Of a stretch of DNA of 64,000 bases, positions 55,052-63,113 are shown piece after piece. A program made the translations under genes and the position numbers. The stretch covers positions 1 through 64,000 of the forward strand of contig NZ_BDBF01000030.1 of the NCBI RefSeq assembly GCF_001612845.1. Direction: 5' to 3'. The notes beneath the pieces were generated by a model. The model saw nothing but the letters and a program-made list of their open reading frames with translations. It made no database searches and had not been told where the DNA came from. Numbering within the stretch: the first letter of the stretch is position 1; each line of letters opens with the position of its first letter. Source of the stretch: Nocardia elegans NBRC 108235 (lineage in GTDB: Bacteria; Actinomycetota; Actinomycetes; Mycobacteriales; Mycobacteriaceae).

Positions 55052-55140
55052 GTTCGACAACGGCGCCGCCGTCGTAGCGACGTTCGCGGTAGGGCCGGAA
55101 TTCGCCTGCACCTTGACCACAGGGTGGCGCGTCCATCACT

Positions 55141-55170
55141 ATGAACACACGTTCATGAACAGACGTTCAT
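55141..55170. promoter_or_regulatory. Two overlapping 16-bp palindromes upstream of the methyltransferase/TetR pair
   Basis: ATGAACACACGTTCAT (55141-55156) and ATGAACAGACGTTCAT (55155-55170) overlap by two bases, centres 14 bp apart. This is typical of TetR double operators. The GAAC-N4-GTTC cores also fit an actinobacterial LexA box, so that reading must be tested. They lie just before the AGGAG of the 55192 gene, where binding would block transcription. Confidence 0.6.
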
Positions 55171-55191
55171 AATGACTCGAAGGAGATTCCC

Positions 55192-56019
55192 ATGGCCGCG
55201 ATCGTCAACACCGCCCAATCGGAGGCGTGGAACGGGTACGAGGGTGAACACTGGGCCGGGAACGCCGACCGCTACGACGCGGTGAACTCGGGGATCAACG
55301 AGCCGTTGCTGGCGGCGGCCGGTATCGCCGCAGGGGATCGGGTCCTCGATATCGGCTGCGGTAACGGTCAATTGACGCGCGAGGCGGCCCGGCGGGCGGC
55401 CTCGGCGACCGGAGTCGACCTCTCCGGGCCGATGCTAGCGCGGGCGCGCTCGCTCGCCGAAGCCGAAGGCGTGCACAATGTTTCGTTTCATCAAGGCGAT
55501 GCGCAGGTGTTCGAGTTCGCGCCCGGATCCTTCGATGTGGCGGTGAGCCGGTTCGGCATCATGTTCTTCGCCGACCCGGTGGCGGCGTTCACCAATATCG
55601 CCCGCGCGCTGGGGACGGGCGGGCGGCTCGCGATCGCCGTCCCGGCGATGTCGGATTCCGACGTCAGTGCCGTATTCGCCGCGGCGGCAACACATTTGCC
55701 CGGATTCGAGGTGGGGCACGGCTTCAACGCTTTCGCCGATCCCGAGGCCACCGCCGACCTGCTCGGCGCGGCGGGGTTCGCCGATGTCGCGAACGAACTC
55801 GTCGTCACCGACAGCGTCTGGGGCGCGGATGTCGACGATGCCACCGAATTCGTCGTGGGCTGGGGGCCCGTGCGATATCACCGGCTGCGCAACGACTTCG
55901 CCACCGATACCGAGGTGCGGACCGCCGTCGCCGCCGCTCTCGCACCGTTCGCCGGCGACGGTCCGATCCGGTTGCGCGCGGCCTCCCGGCTCGTCACCGC
56001 CACCGTCGCACTACCGTAG
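55192..56019 (+). CDS. Class I SAM-dependent methyltransferase
   Basis: 275-residue methyltransferase of the UbiE/Methyltransf_25 type. DRVLDIGCGNGQLTREAARRA is motif I, ATGVDLSGPMLARAR carries the ribose-binding acid, FEFAPGSFDVAVSRFGIMFFADP and ALGTGGRLAIAVPAM follow. The N-terminal SEAWNGYEGEHWAGNADRYDAVN helix covers the active site. Substrate unknown. AGGAG lies 6 bases before ATG 55192. It is followed after 5 bases by a TetR gene, and palindromes sit upstream, so its expression is probably repressor-controlled. Confidence 0.9.
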   Translation: MAAIVNTAQSEAWNGYEGEHWAGNADRYDAVNSGINEPLLAAAGIAAGDRVLDIGCGNGQLTREAARRAASATGVDLSGPMLARARSLAEAEGVHNVSFHQGDAQVFEFAPGSFDVAVSRFGIMFFADPVAAFTNIARALGTGGRLAIAVPAMSDSDVSAVFAAAATHLPGFEVGHGFNAFADPEATADLLGAAGFADVANELVVTDSVWGADVDDATEFVVGWGPVRYHRLRNDFATDTEVRTAVAAALAPFAGDGPIRLRAASRLVTATVALP

Positions 56020-56024
56020 GTTCC

Positions 56025-56639
56025 ATGTCACCCCGACGGGCGGCGGCGCTGCACGACCGCGACGATCGCGATCTGCGCGCCCATCTGATCGCCACGGCCG
56101 AGAAGCTGTTCGCCGAACAGGGCAGCGCCGGGCTCACCGTGCGTGCCATCGCGCGGGCGGCCGGGGTGTCCGACGGGGTGCTCTACAACCATTTCGCCGA
56201 CAAGGAGGAGTTGCTCGCCGCGGCGCTGCGGGCCCACGTGGAATCGGTGGATCGGAGCTTCCCGCCGCTGCCCGCCGCCGGTAGCGGCGATCTCGCGGAG
56301 AATCTGGCGGTGTGCCTGCGTCAGGGGCTGGCGCTGCATCAGGCGGTATTGCCGGTGTTCGCGGGCCTGATCACCCAGCCCGCGGTCCTCGCCAGATTCG
56401 CCGAAACCGAAGGCCGGCAACGAATCTGGCGCGAGGATTTGGTGGTCTATCTGCGCGCCGAACGCGATCTGGGCCGACTGGCGGCCGACGCGGATGTCGA
56501 CGCGGCCGCCGCCGTCCTGGTCGGCATCTGCCACGACGCGGTGCTCTCGTCGTTGCTCTCGGGAACGCCGCGTCCGTTCGCGCCGCCCCCGGTCGACGCC
56601 GTCGTCGCCACCCTGCTGTCGGGGATCGCCGTGCGGTGA
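56025..56639 (+). CDS. TetR-family transcriptional regulator
   Basis: 204-residue repressor. The N-terminal HTH is LIATAEKLFAEQGSAGLTVRAIARAAGVSDGVLYNHFADKEELL, followed by a helical ligand-binding and dimer domain (AVCLRQGLALHQAVLPVFAGLITQPAVL). It is the second gene of an operon with the methyltransferase and very likely binds the palindromes at 55141-55170, repressing both. ATG 56025, 5 bases after the preceding stop. Confidence 0.92.
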   Translation: MSPRRAAALHDRDDRDLRAHLIATAEKLFAEQGSAGLTVRAIARAAGVSDGVLYNHFADKEELLAAALRAHVESVDRSFPPLPAAGSGDLAENLAVCLRQGLALHQAVLPVFAGLITQPAVLARFAETEGRQRIWREDLVVYLRAERDLGRLAADADVDAAAAVLVGICHDAVLSSLLSGTPRPFAPPPVDAVVATLLSGIAVR

Positions 56640-56661
56640 TCGGCCCGGCCCACGCCCGAGC

Positions 56662-57036
56662 TCAGTACACCGGCCCGGTGTACTTCTCGCCCGGTCCCGC
56701 GCCCGGCGCATCCGGATGCGCCGACGACTCCCGGAACGCGCGCTGCAGCGACTGCAGACCCTCGCGGATGGGTCCGGCGTGCGGGCCCAGATATTCGACC
56801 GACGCCGTCACCAGCCCGGCGAGGGCCGTGATCACGCGCCGGGCCTCGTCCAGATCGCGACGCGGGCTGGAATCGGGGTCCTCGTCGGCGAGGCCCAGCT
56901 TCTCGGCGGCCGAGCTCATCAGCATCACCGCGGCCCGGCTGATCACCTCGACGGCGGGGATATCGGCCAGCTCCCGCACCGTTTCCGGATCCGCGGACTC
57001 ACTCAGGGCCGACGGGTCGCCGGCATGCTCGCTCAT
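56662..57036 (-). CDS. DUF1844 protein
   Basis: 124-residue conserved protein found next to infC in many actinobacteria. VEVISRAAVMLMSSAAEKLGLADED is followed by DLDEARRVITALAGLVTASVEYLGPHAGPIREGLQSLQRAFRE, and the tail GAGPGEKYTGPVY is characteristic. It is predicted all-helical and soluble; the function is unknown. ATG 57036. It converges with tetR (22-base gap) and is divergent from the infC leader. Confidence 0.88.
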   Translation of the reverse strand: MSEHAGDPSALSESADPETVRELADIPAVEVISRAAVMLMSSAAEKLGLADEDPDSSPRRDLDEARRVITALAGLVTASVEYLGPHAGPIREGLQSLQRAFRESSAHPDAPGAGPGEKYTGPVY

Positions 57037-57086
57037 ATCCGTAGCATGTCATCGGGTTCGCGTCGCCGGGTTGCGGGGGCGGCCGA

Positions 57087-57117
57087 TTGGGAGTAGAGGC
57101 GCCTCCGGTGTTAAAGT
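57087..57117 (+). promoter_or_regulatory. Candidate promoter of the infC operon
   Basis: TTGGGA (57087-57092) and TTAAAG/TAAAGT (57111-57117) are 18 bases apart. It is the most AT-rich hexamer in the gap and would produce a leader of about 310 bases before infC. Confidence 0.4.
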
Positions 57118-57237
57118 GGTCGGCGACGACCGCCCCGGTCCCGTGCTGGAACCGATCCAGCGCACCGGCTCGGGGCTGTAAGTGGAGCCCGACTCCCACC
57201 ATCGGCCGGCCTGCGTGCCAGGTTCGATGGTCCGGTC

Positions 57238-57257
57238 ACCCGCCGTATGCGGCGGGT
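57238..57257 (+). terminator. Terminator-like hairpin 1 in the infC leader
   Basis: ACCCGCCG (57238-57245), loop TATG, CGGCGGGT (57250-57257), then TTC TC. A compact 8-bp stem with a short T-run, located inside the untranslated leader about 180 bases before infC. Confidence 0.6.
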
Positions 57258-57337
57258 TTCTCGCTCGGATCCGTCCGTGGCGAGGTCGAGGTGGCAGTCC
57301 TGTCGATGGACGCCCGCGGCGACCGGTCGACATTCGG

Positions 57338-57368
57338 GCCCCGTAGCGGTGAAATACCGCGGCGGGGC
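57338..57368 (+). terminator. Terminator-like hairpin 2 in the infC leader
   Basis: GCCCCG (57338-57343) pairs with CGGGGC (57363-57368) and the inner GCGGT with ACCGC, giving an 11-bp stem with one 2x2 internal loop, followed by TTTCGTGTTG. It lies 73 bases before the infC start and could act as an attenuator. Confidence 0.55.
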
Positions 57369-57440
57369 TTTCGTGTTGGGTATGGGGTTGCAGTTGTTGC
57401 TCGCGGTCGTTGGATGACACCGCTTGACCTAGGAGGCCCC

Positions 57441-58094
<654 letters not shown>

Positions 58095-58160
58095 ACCGAT
58101 ACAGCACCGGCGGTATCGCACGACGCGATGCCGCCGGAACGAGACAAGATTGAGGAATCC

Positions 58161-58355
58161 ATGCCGAAGATGAAGAGCCACAGCGGCACCTCGAAGCGAT
58201 TCAAGGTGTCCGGTCGCGGCAAGCTGCTGCGCCAGCAGGCGAACCGTCGCCACCTGCTCGAGCACAAGTCCAGCCGCCGGACTCGTCGTCTGGACGGCAC
58301 GGAGGTCGTCGCGCCCGCTGACGTCCGTCGCGTGAAGAAGCTGCTCGGTATCTGA
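58161..58355 (+). CDS. rpmI: 50S ribosomal protein L35
   Basis: 64-residue basic ribosomal protein, MPKMKSHSGTSKRFKVSGRG through RRHLLEHKSSRRTRRL to VRRVKKLLGI, with the family's typical length. ATG 58161 has TTGAGGAAT upstream. Second gene of the infC-rpmI-rplT cluster, 66 bases after infC. Confidence 0.96.
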   Translation: MPKMKSHSGTSKRFKVSGRGKLLRQQANRRHLLEHKSSRRTRRLDGTEVVAPADVRRVKKLLGI

Positions 58356-58428
58356 GCGCACTCGCGCACCGTTCCCTCTCCCAACCTGTGGGCGCCGCCG
58401 CGCCCCTCGATCGAACAAGGACTGACCA

Positions 58429-58809
58429 GTGGCACGCGTCAAAAGGGCCGTCAACGCTCAGAAGAAGCGCCGTTCCGTGCTCGAGGCCTCCAAGGGCTAC
58501 CGTGGGCAGCGCTCGCGGCTGTACCGCAAGGCCAAGGAACAGCAGCTGCACTCGCTCACCTACGCCTACCGGGACCGCCGGGCTCGCAAGGGTGACTTCC
58601 GCAAGCTGTGGATCGCGCGCATCAACGCCGCGGCTCGGCTCAACGACATCACCTACAACCGCTTCATCCAGGGCCTGAAGGCCGCGGGTGTCGAGGTCGA
58701 CCGCAAGATCCTCGCCGAGCTCGCCGTCTCCGACGCCGAGGCGTTCGCCGGCCTGGTGGCGGTGGCCAAGGCCGCCCTGCCGGAGGATGTCAACGCCCCG
58801 GCCGCCTGA
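58429..58809 (+). CDS. rplT: 50S ribosomal protein L20
   Basis: 126-residue rRNA-binding protein needed early in 50S assembly. KRAVNAQKKRRSVLEASKGYRGQRSRLYRKAKEQ is the long basic N-terminal helix; RDRRARKGDFRKLWIARINAAARLNDITYNRFIQGLKAAGVEVDRK is the globular domain. Start GTG 58429 with ACAAGGACTG upstream. In other bacteria L20 represses this operon through its leader; the infC leader here has suitable structure, but binding is not shown. Confidence 0.96.
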   Translation: MARVKRAVNAQKKRRSVLEASKGYRGQRSRLYRKAKEQQLHSLTYAYRDRRARKGDFRKLWIARINAAARLNDITYNRFIQGLKAAGVEVDRKILAELAVSDAEAFAGLVAVAKAALPEDVNAPAA

Positions 58810-58820
58810 GCTGCGACCAG

Positions 58821-59732
58821 TTGACCAACACGTCGAAACGACCCGCGCAGCGCGGCTCCGACGACCGGACGAATCCGGAACTGTCGGAACGCAATCCGCG
58901 GGTCGTTTCCGCTGTCAAGCTGCACCGATCGGCATCCCGCCGCAAGACCGGCCTCTTCCTGGCCGAGGGCGCCAATTCCGTGGCCGCGGCGCTGGATACC
59001 GAGCGGGTCGAGGAGCTGTTCTACTCGAATCGCGCCGCCGAACGCGAACACGAACTGGTGGCCACGGCCGCCGCGCTGGGGGTCCGCGCGACGCTGGTGA
59101 GCGAGCGGGCCGCCGAACATCTGGGTGAGACGGTCACACCGCCCGGCTTGGTCGCGGTCTGCCGGCTCGTGGATGTGCCACTGTCGCAAGTCGTTTCGCC
59201 GCGGCATGAGGATGCGCCAGCGCCGGCAGGTGCCGTGCCGGGACTCGCCTCGGGCGCCCACCTGCTCGCCGTCCCGGTCGAGATCGCCGACCCCGGCAAT
59301 GCCGGCACCCTGATTCGCGTGGCCGACGCGGTCGGCGCCGATGGTGTGGTGCTGGCCGGTGATTCGGTCGATCCGCACAACGGCAAATGTGTGCGCGCGT
59401 GCGCGGGCAGCCTGTTCCACGTGCCGATCGCGCGCGACCGCGATATCGACGCCGTGTTGAACGCGCTGCGCGACAACGGCATCACCGTGCTCGCGACCAC
59501 CGCGCGCGGTGAAGTCGATCTCGACGACGCCGACGACCTGCTCCGCACCGCTGGCGAATCCGGCGGCACCGCATGGCTTTTCGGCAACGAGGCGCACGGC
59601 CTGGACCCTGCCGTCGCCGCTCGCGCCGACCACCGCGTCCGCATCCCCATCCACGGCCGCGCGGAAAGCCTCAATCTCGCCGCCGCCGCGGCGATCTGCC
59701 TCTACGCCGACGCCCGGGTCCGCCACCGCTGA
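58821..59732 (+). CDS. tsnR: TrmH-family (SpoU) rRNA 2'-O-methyltransferase
   Basis: 303-residue SPOUT methyltransferase. The N-terminal substrate-binding part (VVSAVKLHRSASRRKTGLFLAEG) precedes the knotted SAM domain with PVEIADPGNAGTLIRVADAVGADGVVLAG (motif 1), TAWLFGNEAHGLDP (motif 2) and IPIHGRAESLNLAAAAAICLY (motif 3). The start is taken as TTG 58821, 11 bases after the rplT stop, since no ATG/GTG lies between there and the conserved region. The gene corresponds to Rv1644 and closes the infC cluster. A residue range near 133-150 is low in similarity and looks like an inserted loop. Confidence 0.9.
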   Translation: MTNTSKRPAQRGSDDRTNPELSERNPRVVSAVKLHRSASRRKTGLFLAEGANSVAAALDTERVEELFYSNRAAEREHELVATAAALGVRATLVSERAAEHLGETVTPPGLVAVCRLVDVPLSQVVSPRHEDAPAPAGAVPGLASGAHLLAVPVEIADPGNAGTLIRVADAVGADGVVLAGDSVDPHNGKCVRACAGSLFHVPIARDRDIDAVLNALRDNGITVLATTARGEVDLDDADDLLRTAGESGGTAWLFGNEAHGLDPAVAARADHRVRIPIHGRAESLNLAAAAAICLYADARVRHR

Positions 59733-59753
59733 CTTCGTGCCCCGAATATGGCT

Positions 59754-59785
59754 GTGGGCGCCGGACTTCCGAATCCGGCGCCCAC
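59754..59785. terminator. Bidirectional terminator between tsnR and the MFS gene
   Basis: GTGGGCGCCGGA and TCCGGCGCCCAC form a perfect 12-bp stem with an 8-base loop in the 64-base convergent gap. Confidence 0.75.
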
Positions 59786-59796
59786 GTTCACGTCGA

Positions 59797-62211
59797 TCAG
59801 TCGCGCGGGTGCGCCAGCTCGATCACGTGGTTGCCGCCGGTGCCCGCGGCCAGGGTCAGCGTGGAGGTGGTTTCCGGGTAGCCGGATGCCACCACCGTGT
59901 AGTCGCCGACCGCGAGATTGGCGAACAGATAACTGCCGTCGGCGTCGGTGGTGGTGCTGTCGATCACCGCACCCGCCGCGTCGACGAGGGTCACCCGGGC
60001 ATCGCGCAGCGGACCGTGCGCACCGTGCACGACACCGCGCAGCTGCGCGCCGCGCGACAGCACCACGTCGAGCTGGGTGATGCCCTGGCCGGCGACCTCC
60101 GCCGGCAACGCCACCGGCTGGAACGTGGCGGCGTTCACCGCGACGGTCACCGGTCCGGGAACCAGTTCGGTCAGCGCGTAGTCGCCCTCGGGCCCGGACG
60201 CGCCCGCCGCCAGCACATCGCCGCGGCTGTCGGTGACGATCACCAGCGCATCGGCCACCGGCGTGCCGTCGTCGGCCGCCCGCACGGTGCCGGCCAATCC
60301 GCTCATACCGCTGAGCCGCACATGATGTTCCAGCGGCCGCGTGCCCACCGTGATCGGCGTGGCCTGCGGCTGGAATCCGTCGGCCGAGGCGATCAGCACA
60401 TAGGAACCGGGTTCCGGGGCGTCGAGTGCGTAGTGCCCGTCGTCGCGGGCGATGGCACGGCCGATCTGGCGGCCGGTGGGGGAGATCAGGGTGAGCGCGG
60501 TGCGCGTCACCGGCGTGCCGTCACCGGCCAGGACGCGGCCGTGGACCATGATCCCGGTGCTCACGAACTCCTCCGGGACCAGGCCCGAGGCGTCCTCGGC
60601 CATGACCTTGGCCGAGAGCACCGGTTCCGGCCCCGACTCGGCGGCCTGTGCCAGCGCGCCGGTGGTCCGCAGCGCGACCTCCTTGATGAACAGCGTCAGC
60701 AGGAAGGCGACAAGCGCGATGGGCGCCGCGATGAGGAACACGTCGGCGATGGCGTGACCGTAGCCGTCCTCGACGACCGTGCGGACCGGACCGGGCAGCG
60801 CGGAGATGTTCGGAATCCGGCTGCCGCCGCCCATGGCCTGCGCCGCGGCCGGGTTCAGGTGGCTCAGACCATCGCTGATGTAGTCCTTCACCCGCTCGGC
60901 CATCACCGCGCCGAGCGCCGAGACACCGATCGCACCGCCGAGGCTGCGGAAGAACGTCACCAATGAGCTGGCCGCGCCCAGTTCGTGCGGCGCCACCTGG
61001 TTCTGGGTGCACAGCACCAGGTTCTGCATCGTCATACCGATGCCCAGGCCCATCATCGCCATGTAGATCGCGACCAGCCAGTAGTTGGTGTCGTAGCGGA
61101 TGGTGCCGAGCAGGCCCAGGCCGGCGGCCACCAGCAAGCCGCCGGTGACCAGCCATGCCTTCCACCGGCCGGTGCGGGTGATGATCTGGCCCGACACCGT
61201 GGAGGAGATGAACAGGCCGCCGATCATCGGGATGGTCATGATGCCGGACATCGTGGGGGATTCGCCGCGCGCCAGCTGGAAGTACTGGCTGAAGAACACG
61301 GTTCCCGCGAACATCGCGACACCGATGAACAGCGAGGCGGCCGAGGCGAGGCTGATGGTGCGGTTGGCGAACAGGTGCATCGGCACGATCGGTTCGGCCG
61401 CCCGCAGTTCGGCGAAGACGAACAGCAGAGCCAGCACGACGGCGCCGAGCACCATCGTCAGGGTCTGCCAGGAGGCCCACGCGTACTTGTCGCCGGCGAA
61501 GGTGACCCACACCAGCAGCAGGCACACCGCCGCCGTGACCAGGAAGGCGCCCAGCCAGTCGACCTTCACCTCGCGCCGCGTGACGGGCAGACGCAGCGTG
61601 CGCTGCAGCACGATCAGCGCGACCACCGCGAACGGCACACCGACGTAGAAGCACCAGCGCCAGCCCAGCCAGCTGGTGTCGGTGATGACACCGCCGAGCA
61701 GCGGGCCGCCGACGGTCGCCACCGCGAACACCGCGCCCAGATAGCCGCTGTAGCGGCCGCGTTCGCGCGGGGAGATCATCGCGGCCATCACGATCTGGGC
61801 CAGCGCGGACAGACCGCCGGCGCCGATGCCCTGCACCGCGCGGCAGGCGATCAGCATGCCCGGGTTCTGCGACAGACCCGCGACCACCGAGCCGGCCACA
61901 TAGATCAGCAGAGCGATCTGGACGAGTGCCTTCTTGCTGAACAGGTCGGCGAGTTTGCCCCACAGCGGGGTGGTGGCCGTCATCGCGAGCAGGGAGGCGG
62001 TGACGACCCAGGTGTAGGCGGACTGTCCGCCGCCCAGCGTGCCGATGATCTTCGGCAGCGCATTGGTCACGATCGTCGAGGAGATGATCGCGACGAACAT
62101 GCCCAGCAGCAGACCGGACAGGGCCTCCATGATCTGCCGGTGCGTCATCGCCGCCGTCTCACCCGATTCCGGGGATCTGCGCGCGGCGTCGTTCGCAGAG
62201 GTGATTGCCAT
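59797..62211 (-). CDS. DHA2-type MFS transporter with C-terminal carboxypeptidase-regulatory-like repeats
   Basis: 804-residue drug-efflux-type antiporter. Residues 1 to about 525 are a 14-helix MFS unit with LPKIIGTLGGGQSAYTWVVTASLLAMTA, the motif A loop GKLADLFSKK and motif C-like AVATVGGPLLGGVITD. A cytoplasmic or periplasmic linker is followed by three beta-sandwich repeats: HGRVLAGDGTPVTRTALTLIS, AGTVRAADDGTPVADALVIVT and RGVVHGAHGPLRDARVTLVD. These are carboxypeptidase regulatory/Ig-like. ATG 62211 has GGAAAGAG upstream. The TetR gene 185 bases upstream on the same strand probably controls it. Confidence 0.92.
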   Translation of the reverse strand: MAITSANDAARRSPESGETAAMTHRQIMEALSGLLLGMFVAIISSTIVTNALPKIIGTLGGGQSAYTWVVTASLLAMTATTPLWGKLADLFSKKALVQIALLIYVAGSVVAGLSQNPGMLIACRAVQGIGAGGLSALAQIVMAAMISPRERGRYSGYLGAVFAVATVGGPLLGGVITDTSWLGWRWCFYVGVPFAVVALIVLQRTLRLPVTRREVKVDWLGAFLVTAAVCLLLVWVTFAGDKYAWASWQTLTMVLGAVVLALLFVFAELRAAEPIVPMHLFANRTISLASAASLFIGVAMFAGTVFFSQYFQLARGESPTMSGIMTIPMIGGLFISSTVSGQIITRTGRWKAWLVTGGLLVAAGLGLLGTIRYDTNYWLVAIYMAMMGLGIGMTMQNLVLCTQNQVAPHELGAASSLVTFFRSLGGAIGVSALGAVMAERVKDYISDGLSHLNPAAAQAMGGGSRIPNISALPGPVRTVVEDGYGHAIADVFLIAAPIALVAFLLTLFIKEVALRTTGALAQAAESGPEPVLSAKVMAEDASGLVPEEFVSTGIMVHGRVLAGDGTPVTRTALTLISPTGRQIGRAIARDDGHYALDAPEPGSYVLIASADGFQPQATPITVGTRPLEHHVRLSGMSGLAGTVRAADDGTPVADALVIVTDSRGDVLAAGASGPEGDYALTELVPGPVTVAVNAATFQPVALPAEVAGQGITQLDVVLSRGAQLRGVVHGAHGPLRDARVTLVDAAGAVIDSTTTDADGSYLFANLAVGDYTVVASGYPETTSTLTLAAGTGGNHVIELAHPRD

Positions 62212-62396
62212 CGTTCTCTTTCCGGAAGCGTCGATGCGGCGGTCGGCCGGTAGCCGATGTCGCCGCATCACAAGTGTTCGGGGGATATCAAACAAGTTGA
62301 TTAACGAAAGTAACTATAATCCCGTGAGAACGCTGCGCAAAGGCCGAACGCCCGGTGTGTTCGATCACATCCGGGCGCGGCGGGCGAAACGGCTGG

Positions 62397-62969
62397 TCAG
62401 TCGTCCTCGAAGCAGGCGTTGATTTCCTCGGCCCAGCGGGTCGGCACCGCATCGGGTCCGATCACCTGCATGGCGGTCATCACGGTGATGAGCATGCCGG
62501 TGGCCATGAACTGGCGGGCATCGTCGGCGTCGGCGCCGGTGAGTTCGCGGACCAGGTCGTAGATGCGCCCGAACCGCTCGCGGACGTGGTCGCCGATCGC
62601 GGGATCGGCGCTGGCGGAGAAGCCGTGCAGCAGCAGGAGCGGCAGTTCCCGTTCGGCGAGGAAGGCCTCGTAGCCCTTGCCGAGCGCCTTCAGTGCTTCC
62701 TGTGGGGTCGCGTTCGCCGGCGCGTCGGCGCGCGCGGCGCGGAAAACCTCTTCGATCCGCGCGCAGGACCGATTGACCGCGGCGACGAACAAGCGTTCCT
62801 TGGTGCCGAACAGCCGGATCACATAGGGCTGCGACACGCCGGCGAGCCGGGCGATCTCATCGGTTTTCGTTGCGGCGTAACCGGTTTCGGCGAATGCGGT
62901 GACCGCAGCGGCCAGTACCTGCTCGCTGCGCTCGGCTGCGGTCAGCCGCGTGCGGGTCGAGTCCGCCAT
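62397..62969 (-). CDS. TetR-family transcriptional regulator
   Basis: 190-residue repressor with HTH EQVLAAAVTAFAETGYAATKTDEIARLAGVSQPYVIRLFGTKERLF and a helical effector domain. It lies between two MFS pump genes, divergent from the one at 63114 and upstream of the one at 62211. Inverted repeats of the form GTTATC-N4-GATAAC occupy the divergent promoter, so it most likely represses the plus-strand pump and itself. ATG 62969. Confidence 0.92.
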   Translation of the reverse strand: MADSTRTRLTAAERSEQVLAAAVTAFAETGYAATKTDEIARLAGVSQPYVIRLFGTKERLFVAAVNRSCARIEEVFRAARADAPANATPQEALKALGKGYEAFLAERELPLLLLHGFSASADPAIGDHVRERFGRIYDLVRELTGADADDARQFMATGMLITVMTAMQVIGPDAVPTRWAEEINACFEDD

Positions 62970-63042
62970 GGTCCTCCTCGTGATCGTCCGACGGTCACGG
63001 TAGCGCGGTGCGGGCGGGAATCGAGCCCGGCATCGCTACCTG

Positions 63043-63098
63043 TTGACATGTTATCAGTGGATGCATACTCTTTCGACATCAAGTTATCAGTCGATAAC
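63043..63098 (+). promoter_or_regulatory. Promoter and TetR operators for the MFS gene at 63114
   Basis: TTGACA (63043-63048), 17 bases, TACTCT (63066-63071) is a near-consensus promoter. GTTATC-AGTC-GATAAC (63083-63098) is a perfect dyad downstream of the -10. A second, half-degenerate copy (GTTATC-AGTG-GATGC, 63050-63064) fills the spacer, centre about 33 bp away. Binding there would block polymerase. Confidence 0.65.
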
Positions 63099-63113
63099 AA
63101 CAAAGGATCTGCG

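Noticed and set aside
57414..57440. In-frame ATG start for infC
   Set aside because: It lies upstream of the AGGAGG site; homology to IF-3 begins at the ATC after that site.
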